From: Deltaproteobacteria bacterium
GTDB taxonomy: Bacteria; Desulfobacterota; Syntrophia; Syntrophales; Smithellaceae
Direction: 5' to 3'
Length of the DNA: 48,031 nucleotides
NCBI GenBank assembly: GCA_021372815.1
Contig: JAJFTS010000295.1
Span: 1 to 48,031 of the forward strand
The position numbers were made by a program, and so were the translations under genes. Shown here one piece after another: positions 17,349-24,842 of this stretch. A model generated the notes under the pieces. It saw nothing but the letters and a program-made list of their open reading frames with translations, made no database searches and was not told the origin of the DNA. Within the stretch, counting starts at the first letter, position 1. Each line of letters begins with the position of its first letter.

Positions 17349-17495
17349 TTAAATAACTAAACGAACGAGAAAACTAAACGACCATACAACATATTTACCT
17401 ATAACCTTTTGTCTCATCTCCATAACCTCCCGCGGCATCTCATCCTTGAGATCTGGCCATGCAGGTGTTCTTATTACAATTTCCTTTTTTGCCAT
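17349..17495 (-). CDS. Unrecognised 48-residue ORF, possibly a truncated gene
   Basis: Begins MAKKEIVIRTPAWPDLKDEM and runs to a stop 69 bases before the AOR start. It has a good GGAGAGG ribosome binding site. The first 36 residues look protein-like (charged and amphipathic), while the last dozen turn hydrophobic and irregular, as if the reading frame had been broken. It lies just downstream of two gene fragments (17591-17894), so it may be the 5' end of another deleted gene. No family is recognised. Confidence 0.4.
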   Translation of the reverse strand: MAKKEIVIRTPAWPDLKDEMPREVMEMRQKVIGKYVVWSFSFLVRLVI

Positions 17496-17590
17496 GATCC
17501 TCTCCTTTCGGTTTTAGAATCCTGCTTTCCCTAATTAATAATGAAATTTCATTTGTGTCTCAATACTGTCCTAAGGCGGTTAAACCTTGC

Positions 17591-17786
17591 TTACTTAATC
17601 TTTTCAAGGATGTGGATAGTCATGGATACCTCTTCAAACGCGATATTTCCGCCTCCATTTTCCCCAAGAGCCAACCTCATGCCTGAACTGTGTTGCCAGC
17701 TCGTGGATCATGCCGAACCCTGAAGCTCCCACCGGATGCCCAGGAGATTCAAGGCCGCCTGAAGTGTTCAACGGAATTTTTCCGCT
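17591..17786 (-). pseudogene. Scar: C-terminal fragment of an SCPx-type thiolase
   Basis: The minus strand encodes [20 protein letters not shown]..., continues to [10 protein letters not shown], then jumps out of frame; the lost frame resumes with LALGENGGG and ends TIHILEKIK-stop. This matches the last 70 or so residues of the intact thiolase at 30463-31725 ([31 protein letters not shown]). A short deletion (roughly 25 nt) disrupts the frame and the whole N-terminal part is absent. Divergence from the intact gene shows it came from a paralog, not a recent copy. Directly upstream on this strand is a fragment of the kinase-like gene. Confidence 0.85.
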
Positions 17787-17788
17787 AT

Positions 17789-17894
17789 ATATTTAATCCT
17801 TACTTCCAGAGGCGCGACCACCAAAACACGAAGACAAATCTCTTTCGGGAGAAGGTAACTGGTGCCTCTGCCCAGAATAACAGCGTGTCCATGT
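17789..17894 (-). pseudogene. Scar: internal fragment of the cytidylate-kinase-like gene
   Basis: About 105 bases closely resemble 33930-34033 inside the kinase-like gene, including a run of identical bases around the ICLRVLVVAPLE codons. The fragment reads in frame as GHAVILGRGTSYLLPKEICL, then [14 protein letters not shown], and hits a stop just past the join with the thiolase fragment. Neither start nor end of the gene is present. The order kinase fragment then thiolase fragment on the minus strand is the same as for the intact genes at 34.4-30.5 kb. Confidence 0.85.
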
Positions 17895-17958
17895 TACCGT
17901 CAGAAGCATAAGGCTGAATTCTGGAAAACCGCACGAGTTTTCATTTGAACAGGAGTAA

Positions 17959-18522
17959 TTACGAATTCGTTTTAGCGGCTATTTTTTTAGCAAATGCCTC
18001 GGCATTTTTTAAATCCTGGACACTCGGGCGGCCTTTTTTTAAGCCGCCTAAACCTATTATTTTTGCTGCTCCAAAAGTGTCGAAGCCCGGACAATTAAAT
18101 TCTCCGATGACATCAAACCCTTTCGATTGCAGTTTGGCTTTAAGCGGGTTGTGATAAAGATTTACGAAGAATTTCGATGTCAAACCGCTGGTGGTAAATA
18201 TAAACGCCTTTTTATTCTTTAATGGTGGGAATCTGTCGATAAATTGAAACAGACAAGGGTGAAGTTTAAAATAGTATGCCCCTGAGCCGAATCCGATCAA
18301 ATCATAGCCGGCAAGAACTTTTGAATCAATTTGTTCCAGTTTCGTTACATTCCATCTGTCATGCGGTCTCCCCCTCCAGAGAGTCTTATAATATGAATTA
18401 TGGGCATCAGCGGTATCCAAAACCATGTTTTTCATATCCGCTTCAAGATTTTTAGCTAAAACCCTGGCTACTTGTTCAGTATTATTATGATGACCTGAAA
18501 CATAAACAATGAGACTTTTCAT
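17959..18522 (-). CDS. Flavodoxin-family protein
   Basis: A 187-residue protein with a flavodoxin-like FMN-binding fold: beta-strand plus phosphate loop LIVYVSGHHNNTEQVARVLA at residues 4-23, GYDLIGFGSGAYYFKLHP near residue 75, and KKAFIFTTSG near residue 105. It is close in size to the flavodoxin/flavoprotein group often found in anaerobes. The ATG at 18522 has GGGGAG 7 nt upstream; an ATG two codons earlier (18528) is too close to that site. It follows the CoA-disulfide-reductase-like gene by about 60 nt and is probably a low-potential electron carrier for the island's enzymes. Confidence 0.8.
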   Translation of the reverse strand: MKSLIVYVSGHHNNTEQVARVLAKNLEADMKNMVLDTADAHNSYYKTLWRGRPHDRWNVTKLEQIDSKVLAGYDLIGFGSGAYYFKLHPCLFQFIDRFPPLKNKKAFIFTTSGLTSKFFVNLYHNPLKAKLQSKGFDVIGEFNCPGFDTFGAAKIIGLGGLKKGRPSVQDLKNAEAFAKKIAAKTNS

Positions 18523-18584
18523 AGACATTCTCCCCTATCAGTAATTTTTATTTCGCTAAGTAAATTATCGTCACGGATAACCCC

Positions 18585-20237
18585 TCACTCTCGTGTGGCG
18601 GGAACATAAGTTTTTAACCCTCCACTAAGATTTCTGACCTTAAAGCCATTCTGCACCAGAATGCGCAGTGCAATGTAACCCCGCAGCCCAATCGCACAGT
18701 AGACGACGTATGACTTCTTTTTATCGAGTTCGGATAATCTATGGCGCAGATCACCCAGGGGGATATGCATAGCGCCCTTGAGAGGTCCTAACGCCTCCAG
18801 TTCGCCGTCTTCACGCAAATCAATCAGAACATGGTCTTCCGGGAGGGAGCCGATCTCACGCCAGTTCAATATCTGCATGTCTTCCTTCAGAATATTGTTT
18901 GCAACAAACCCGGCCACATTAACCGGGTCCTTGGCGGACGAGTATGGCGGAGCATAAGCCAGTTCGAGCTCCTCCAGGTCGGCCACACGTAAGGCCCCGC
19001 GCAATGCCGTGGCAAGCACGTCAATACGTTTATCCACTCCTTCACCGCCGACTATCTGAGCGCCGAGTATCCGGCCGTCACCGGGGGCAAAGAGAAGCTT
19101 GATCTCCATCATCTCCGAACCGGGATAATAAGAAGCATGGGATGCTGAATGAGTAAAACTTACAAGATAGGGGATTTCGTTTGCTAATAGTGTCTTCTCA
19201 TTAGCACCTGTGGAGGCAACGGTAAGATTAAACAGCCGGACGACAGAAGTCCCCAGGGTGCCTCGAAACTTGGAAGAACGACCCATGGAGTTGCAGGCGG
19301 CGATGCGGGCCTGTTTATTAGCCGGTCCTGCAAGCGCCGTAACCGTGGGGATACACAGAATCAAATCCTGGGTGCATACTGCATCACCCACGGCATAAAT
19401 ATGCGGATCCGAGGTGAGCATGGTCGAATCCACCTTGATATGACCGCTCCGGGATAGCTCCAGACCTGCCTGTTCGGCAAGCGTATTCTCGGGTCGGATA
19501 CCGACGGAGAGGATGAGCATGTCACACATGATCTCAACACCCAAATCGGTAGTAATGATCAAGCCGTTGTGGTTATCGTGCACAGACGCCAATCCCTGTC
19601 CCATCTTTAATTCCACATTCTTGTCTTCCAGGCTGATTTGCACAATCCTTGCCATATCTGGATCAAGGGAAGGCAGTATCTGGCCCAGTTTTTCGAGCAA
19701 AGTAGTTTTGACACCCCGTTTGACCAAGTTTTCAATCATTTCCAGTCCAATAAATCCCCCGCCCACAACCACAGCCGATGCCGGACGTTTGTGATCAATA
19801 TAAGACTTGATGGTATCCGCATCTTTAAGAGTGCGCAGGGTAAACACCTTCCCGTTGTCAATCCCGGCTAACGGCGGGCGGATAGGTGATGCTCCCGGAG
19901 AAAGGATCATTTTGTCATACGGTTCTTCGTAGGTGTCGCGGGTAAGTTGGTTTTTAATTGTAATAGTTTTTTTCTCGCGGTCGATATTTATGACTTCGCT
20001 CCAAAGACGTACATCTATGCGGTATCGTTGACTGAACTCTTCTGCTGTTGTTACCAGCAGTTCGTCCCGATCATCAATGTCACCGCCGATATAATATGGC
20101 AGTCCGCAATTGGCGAACGAGATATACTCCCCGCGCTCGAGAAGAATAATATCGGCATGCTCGTTCAACCGACGGGCTTTGGCGGCGGCAGTGGCACCAC
20201 CGGCCACGCCTCCGACAATAACAAGTTTATTTTGCAT
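18585..20237 (-). CDS. CoA-disulfide reductase / NADH oxidase-like flavoprotein with C-terminal rhodanese domain
   Basis: A 550-residue FAD enzyme. FAD-binding motif VIVGGVAGGATAAAKARR at residues 6-23; active-site cysteine in SFANCGLPYY (Cys44), as in single-cysteine CoA-disulfide reductases and NADH oxidases. NAD-binding VVVGGGFIGLEMIENL is near residue 150 and AVGDAV of the FAD site near residue 280. The C-terminal rhodanese domain (about residues 460-545) carries YCAIGLRGY with Cys514 in the CxxGxRG loop typical of CoADR-rhodanese fusions. These enzymes reduce CoA persulfide, disulfides or polysulfide with NAD(P)H. The start at 20237 has GGAG upstream; a TTG six codons earlier is less likely. 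It sits among redox genes of the island. Confidence 0.88.
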   Translation of the reverse strand: MQNKLVIVGGVAGGATAAAKARRLNEHADIILLERGEYISFANCGLPYYIGGDIDDRDELLVTTAEEFSQRYRIDVRLWSEVINIDREKKTITIKNQLTRDTYEEPYDKMILSPGASPIRPPLAGIDNGKVFTLRTLKDADTIKSYIDHKRPASAVVVGGGFIGLEMIENLVKRGVKTTLLEKLGQILPSLDPDMARIVQISLEDKNVELKMGQGLASVHDNHNGLIITTDLGVEIMCDMLILSVGIRPENTLAEQAGLELSRSGHIKVDSTMLTSDPHIYAVGDAVCTQDLILCIPTVTALAGPANKQARIAACNSMGRSSKFRGTLGTSVVRLFNLTVASTGANEKTLLANEIPYLVSFTHSASHASYYPGSEMMEIKLLFAPGDGRILGAQIVGGEGVDKRIDVLATALRGALRVADLEELELAYAPPYSSAKDPVNVAGFVANNILKEDMQILNWREIGSLPEDHVLIDLREDGELEALGPLKGAMHIPLGDLRHRLSELDKKKSYVVYCAIGLRGYIALRILVQNGFKVRNLSGGLKTYVPATRE

Positions 20238-20386
20238 TTGAAACTCCATATACAAGAATAATCTGCTCCATGGCCGCTTATGCTATGCGAAGGCATGTTT
20301 CATGCTCAACCAGGGAGCAGCAATAAATTTTCAATTACAGTCTCATGCGGTCCTCTGTTTCTTGCCCGACACAGAAGATTCTCCGA

Positions 20387-20896
20387 TTAAGTTTGGGCTT
20401 CATCCTCAGCTTTCGCATTCAAAATAATTTCCAGTGTTTTACGGGCAGCGTTTCCGACCAAAACAGAACAATGATCCCGCATGCCGTCAGCCAATGCCGC
20501 CTCATAATCCTCATCTTTGTCCATATCGTAAAAGCGCCCCATAAGTTTTACCTGAATGTCATTACAGCGGGCTGTCCCGTAACGGGCTCGAAAATCATCA
20601 TACAGCAACCTGACCAGGTCGTACGCGCGCATTGCCGCACCGGGATCTTCAAACTCTTTGGATGTCCGTCCGAATAAGAGACCGATTGCAATGGCTCCGC
20701 CGGTGAGCGCCCCGCAGGTGCCGTCTCCGGTAAGCCCGACCCCCATCGACAGTCCGCTTGCAGCCCTGAATGCGGATTCATCCTTTATCCCAAGCACGTC
20801 CATAACTGCGGCCACTGTGCTCTGGGCACAACCCGTACAGTTTAATTCGTTGTCCTTGGCCGAATCGAATACCTTGTCTAATCGTTTATCTTCCAT
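20387..20896 (-). CDS. C_GCAxxG_C_C family redox protein
   Basis: A 169-residue protein with the family signature: NCTGCAQSTVAAV near residue 19 (C-x-GCAxxx) and GDGTCGALTGGAIAIG near residue 58, then a third conserved-type Cys near residue 110 and another near 143. The family is common in anaerobes and is thought to be redox-active or to bind a cofactor, but has no settled function. AAGGAGGAAG precedes the ATG. It lies upstream of the CoADR-like gene in the same direction, with about 150 nt between. Confidence 0.85.
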   Translation of the reverse strand: MEDKRLDKVFDSAKDNELNCTGCAQSTVAAVMDVLGIKDESAFRAASGLSMGVGLTGDGTCGALTGGAIAIGLLFGRTSKEFEDPGAAMRAYDLVRLLYDDFRARYGTARCNDIQVKLMGRFYDMDKDEDYEAALADGMRDHCSVLVGNAARKTLEIILNAKAEDEAQT

Positions 20897-21056
20897 ATCT
20901 TCCTCCTTCAGTTAATATCTTGCATGTTTTCAGGCGGCGGAAATTCCCAGAGAGCAAATCCTGACTCTCTTAAATTATCGGACGTCACCGATACACGGTC
21001 AGCTCACCGAACACCTGATGTTTTTCCTGAGTCTCCATTATCTAAACAGTTTCTGA

Positions 21057-21473
21057 TTAACCTTCATCCGCAAACTCGGATTTAACCGACTTGAGTACAT
21101 TCATTAAAGCATCATTGGTCTTTGTCCGCCGTAAAAGATATGTCATGCTTCCTTTCACTTTAAGCTTTCGCTCCAGCAGAAGCTTTGTCGGATTCTTTTC
21201 ACCCTTAACAATCTCTTTCCATGTGGAGTACGTGCTTGTTATAATGAAATCCGATTGTTTATCTTCGATACTCTTTAAAATTTCATAACTCCTGACTTTC
21301 CCATGCCATGGATCGAGCCATAGAATAAAAGAGTTATCCAATTTACCTTTTTCCGCTTCGATGATCAGGGTAACACTTTTCTCCCAATCGGCTGCGGTCT
21401 TGGCATATTCTTCGCTGGCATTAATTTTTGAGTAAACATCGTCTGCCCACTCCTTACTTGGAAAAATGGCCAT
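21057..21473 (-). CDS. SCP2 (sterol carrier)-like protein, copy B
   Basis: A 138-residue protein with an SCP2-like fold. After an N-terminal helix (SKEWADDVYSKINASEEY) it has the sheet-forming SVTLIIEAEKGKLDNSFIL, then SDFIITSTYSTWKEIV, then ERKLKVKGSMTYLLRR, matching the core pattern of lipid-carrier SCP2 domains. It shares the layout but little exact sequence with copy A at 14776-15195. GGGAGG lies upstream of the start. Proteins of this type next to acyl-CoA genes probably hold hydrophobic acyl chains or CoA esters; the ligand is not predictable. Confidence 0.78.
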   Translation of the reverse strand: MAIFPSKEWADDVYSKINASEEYAKTAADWEKSVTLIIEAEKGKLDNSFILWLDPWHGKVRSYEILKSIEDKQSDFIITSTYSTWKEIVKGEKNPTKLLLERKLKVKGSMTYLLRRTKTNDALMNVLKSVKSEFADEG

Positions 21474-21528
21474 TTCATTACCTCCCTGTTTTATTTTGAA
21501 ACTAAGTTATATTTCCCTAAATATTCCT

Positions 21529-21636
21529 TTAATGCGGTGTCATAGGTTGAGGTGTAACCCCCGCTTCCTTAAGCTCCTTCTTCTTGGTCCGGAAGATTTC
21601 CATCTCAGGAAAATCATCGGCCACCCCGATATAACG
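21529..21636 (-). pseudogene. Scar: C-terminal tail of an AMP-forming acyl-CoA ligase
   Basis: The minus strand reads RYIGVADDFPEMEIFRTKKK then ELKEAGVTPQPMTPH-stop. It matches the end of the intact ligase at 23211-24770 (RYIRIIDDFPRTETFRIKKG, ELKSIGVT). The preceding ORF sequence up to 21735 does not match a ligase and holds none of the upstream motifs. The full gene has been lost and only about 35 codons remain between the MBL-fold gene and SCP2 copy B. Confidence 0.8.
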
Positions 21637-21805
21637 GAAGGACCAACTCATCCCGAAGGAAATCCAGCGATGATCCCGAACCTCATTTTGAGTAATTGAG
21701 CATGCCCTGTTCCTAATAATTTCGGCAACCGCCATCCGCCGCTAAATCCCGCCATTGTTGAATGTGTGAAGAGACGAGATTTGGTTGATGCATCCCGGCA
21801 GGATT

Positions 21806-23110
21806 TTAGATTTGAAATTGTTTCTTCAGCGAAAAAAGTATTTTATTCCCCGATACCCGCCTGATGTATCCGTGTTCGTCCAGTACTCTGGTGACAAGAA
21901 CATCCGGACGTGACGGGAATGGGAGGCGCTTCTTTAAGTTGGTTTCCGGAGTATCCATTTTGAACCATTCTTGAACAATATCCGGAATAGCCGCTTCACC
22001 CATTTTAGAAATAGTCTGGAGGACATCCCGTTTCATGCCCGAATAAAACTTTTCATATGTCCCGAAGAATTCGATGCATTGCTCCTCGCCTCTTACACAA
22101 TCCTCCAGTTGCAGCGGACTAAGAATAAACTGATCCATATTCAACATATGCATTGCATCACTCATAAAAGTTTTGCTTCTATGGGCATCGGATGCCAACG
22201 TGATAAAACCCTGTTCCGCCATGCGCCGAAACGCTCTGGCCGCGCCAATGCATCTATCGAAATTACTGTCGAAGAAGGGGGGGTTGATCTCAACCGTAAC
22301 ATCACCGCTCAACATGAGGCGATTTAAAGGATCGTAAAGACATACGTGTCCGGGGCTATGCGAGCCGTCATGGATAATAAAGAAACGTCCCACTTGCCAT
22401 CCATAGAATTCCGTATCCCCGTAAGTTCTCTTTTCGCGAGAGCTAAGAGGAAGAATTTCGGCCCTCTCGGCAAGATTTCGTTTGTTTCCGATAAGCAGAC
22501 GGTCAATCAAAAGTCTTAAGGCGGTTCTGTAGTCTTCATGTTTGGAATTGGCATCGAGCTTATTTATCGCATGCCATAAAGGACGATACTGAGGTTCTGA
22601 ATATTCAGCGAAGTTCTTTGCATACGTTTCAATCTCCTTCCAGAGAGTTGACCATTCCGGATATGGATTGAAAAACGCTTCCAATTTGCGGAAATCCCCA
22701 AGCCAATGGTATTGACATTCAATCACCGGGACTTCCGGTTCGGGAAGCAGAAATCGCACATTCTCGAAGCCCGCATCAAGGACAACTGAATTGTTAAGCG
22801 CATGATCCCAATGCCCCTGTGAATCCATTAGAATCAGCGTCTTGCATCCCGCTGACGAATACTTGCGGAGCACTTCAAGTATTCTTGTTCTGTAGAAAGG
22901 CTGCATGCCGGCATCAAACATGAACACAATATCTTTATCCCGCAATATGTAGACATTAGCCGAGGGTGGACAAAGAAAGAACGAGAAGCCGAGTGAACCT
23001 TCTATTTGCCAGACATCATGAGCGATTTCACGGACGGCAGACCTGGCGAATGTTTCTTCCATTTTTGGAAAATGGAACGGGTGAAGTTTTTCTGGATAAT
23101 CATCATTCAT
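21806..23110 (-). CDS. MBL-fold metallohydrolase with a variant zinc motif
   Basis: A 434-residue metallo-beta-lactamase-fold protein. Visible motifs: the pre-motif strand TLILMDS, then QGHWDH near residue 120 in place of the usual HxHxDH, so the first zinc-ligand His is Gln; HDGSHSPGHVCLYD near residue 250; LMLSGDVTVEINPPF; and SDAHRSK near residue 315. A helical C-terminal part resembles the extra helical region of large MBL hydrolases. The start at 23110 has GGAGG 6 nt upstream; a longer in-frame form to 23248 would overlap the ligase gene. It follows the AMP-forming ligase directly. Possible roles are thioesterase or lactonase, but none is shown. Confidence 0.8.
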   Translation of the reverse strand: MNDDYPEKLHPFHFPKMEETFARSAVREIAHDVWQIEGSLGFSFFLCPPSANVYILRDKDIVFMFDAGMQPFYRTRILEVLRKYSSAGCKTLILMDSQGHWDHALNNSVVLDAGFENVRFLLPEPEVPVIECQYHWLGDFRKLEAFFNPYPEWSTLWKEIETYAKNFAEYSEPQYRPLWHAINKLDANSKHEDYRTALRLLIDRLLIGNKRNLAERAEILPLSSREKRTYGDTEFYGWQVGRFFIIHDGSHSPGHVCLYDPLNRLMLSGDVTVEINPPFFDSNFDRCIGAARAFRRMAEQGFITLASDAHRSKTFMSDAMHMLNMDQFILSPLQLEDCVRGEEQCIEFFGTYEKFYSGMKRDVLQTISKMGEAAIPDIVQEWFKMDTPETNLKKRLPFPSRPDVLVTRVLDEHGYIRRVSGNKILFSLKKQFQI

Positions 23111-23210
23111 AAAATACCTCCATTCATTAATTTTCTGTTCATAAGAGCAACTGAATTTCAAAAAGACAAAATAATCATATATTGTCTTAATAATGGCATT
23201 AGAATGTCCT

Positions 23211-24770
23211 TTATGCCTCCGCATCGTAAGTATCCTGGGTGACACCAATGGATTTCAGTTCACCTTTCTTGATCCGGAATGTTTCTGTACGGGGAAAATC
23301 ATCAATGATCCTGATGTATCTCGGGATCGCAAACTTCGCGAGCTTGTCCTGGAGAAAGTCGAAGATTTCCCTGCCTGATAGTTTTTCCCCCTCCACCAGT
23401 TTAACCGATGCCATAATCTCGTCCTCGGTCATTTCGGAAGGCACCGCATAGACCGCGGCTTCCAGCACGGACGGATGCTTGAGAATGGCCTGCTCCACAT
23501 CGTAAGCAGATACGTTCTCCCCTCTTCGACGCATGGAATCCGTACTGCGGCCGACAAAATAGATGTACCCCTGCTCGTCCTGATACACGAGGTCGCCGGT
23601 GTACTCCCATTCGCCCCGTGTCTTCTCAACTGATGCATTGGGATTCTTGTAGTACTCCACCGTACTCTTCTTGTTCCGGTCCACCTTGAACAGCAGTTCA
23701 CCTGTTTCGCCTGTCAGGACCTCGTCACCATGGACGTTCACGAGCTTGATGATTGAATTGAGCGGTTTGCCGATGGAACCCTTGGGACCGTCGCCGAAAT
23801 TCGCGATGAATCCCGATCCATCAATGGCTGCGTAGGCCTCCCATATCTTCACCCCGAATCTGTTCTCAAAAGGCTGCCAGAGTATTGCCGGACATCCTGC
23901 AGACATCACTTTTTCCACCTTGTGATTCCTCTCATATGGACTTTCCGGCTGCTTCATAAGGATGGGTATTATGGCGCCAATAGTATTGAAGACCGTGGCC
24001 CCGGATTTTACGATTTCCTCCCAGAACCTGCTGGCCGAGAAACGCTTCGAGAGTGCCACGGTACACCCCATAATGAGCGATGTCGTAGTTGTCACATACA
24101 GGGCGTTTCCGTGAAAGAGCTGCAGAGCGGTATAGTAGACTGAATCGGGTTTGAGGAGAATGGGGGCAAGCATCTTGAGCTTGTCAACGATGTTTTTGTT
24201 GTACCGCATAACCACGCCCTTGGGTAATCCGGTGGTTCCGGAGGTATACATGAGCATAAGGATGTTATTCTCATCAAACTTAACATCAGGTTTCGTAATC
24301 GAAAGGTCGGCCGCGTAGGCATCCTTCAGGTCAATCATGCCCTCGGGTATCTTGACTCCATCAGGCGCTTCCAGCGTGTTCACGAACACCCATTCCACCT
24401 TGGACAGCCTGCTTTTCACGGTCTGATATATTTCAATGAGATCGTAGTCCACCACCAAGTATTTCGTGTCGCTGTTATCAATGGTGTAGACGAGCTGGTC
24501 GCCCCTCAGCGATGTATTCACCGTGTTCACGTACATCCCGATCTTCTGGATGCCGAAAAAGATATCGAGGAACTGGGGTGAGTTGTTCATGAGAGTGGCA
24601 ATACCATCAGCCGGCTTTGCCCCGATCCTTAGCAGATAGTTCGCTATCCTGTTTGCATTCAGGTCCATCTCTGCATATGAAATGGTGCGGTCCTGATACA
24701 CCAGATATAAGAATGGCTTATCCTTCAGTTTCATTGCCTGATCTTCGAGAAGTGTTGCCCAATTGACCAT
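23211..24770 (-). CDS. AMP-forming acyl-CoA synthetase (CaiC/FATP-like)
   Basis: A 519-residue adenylate-forming ligase that would activate the pathway's carboxylic acid substrate to its CoA ester. The phosphate loop is MYTSGTTGLPKGVVMRYNKN near residue 173. AYAAIDGSGFIANFG takes the place of the usual YGxTE. The hinge GRSTDSMRRRGENVSAYDVE near residue 410 has the RRRGENVS form shared by carnitine-CoA ligase and fatty acid transport protein types, and ETFRIKKGELK near residue 500 gives the catalytic-type lysine. AAGGAGA lies 6 nt before the ATG. It sits in the middle of the island's minus-strand cluster. A second ligase once existed nearby (scar at 21529-21636). Confidence 0.9.
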   Translation of the reverse strand: MVNWATLLEDQAMKLKDKPFLYLVYQDRTISYAEMDLNANRIANYLLRIGAKPADGIATLMNNSPQFLDIFFGIQKIGMYVNTVNTSLRGDQLVYTIDNSDTKYLVVDYDLIEIYQTVKSRLSKVEWVFVNTLEAPDGVKIPEGMIDLKDAYAADLSITKPDVKFDENNILMLMYTSGTTGLPKGVVMRYNKNIVDKLKMLAPILLKPDSVYYTALQLFHGNALYVTTTTSLIMGCTVALSKRFSASRFWEEIVKSGATVFNTIGAIIPILMKQPESPYERNHKVEKVMSAGCPAILWQPFENRFGVKIWEAYAAIDGSGFIANFGDGPKGSIGKPLNSIIKLVNVHGDEVLTGETGELLFKVDRNKKSTVEYYKNPNASVEKTRGEWEYTGDLVYQDEQGYIYFVGRSTDSMRRRGENVSAYDVEQAILKHPSVLEAAVYAVPSEMTEDEIMASVKLVEGEKLSGREIFDFLQDKLAKFAIPRYIRIIDDFPRTETFRIKKGELKSIGVTQDTYDAEA

Positions 24771-24842
24771 AAAGTTCTCCTTTGTTTATAATTTATATTC
24801 TGTACTCACGGCCGGTCTCTCAGAAAGCCGGCTGAAAATCGG

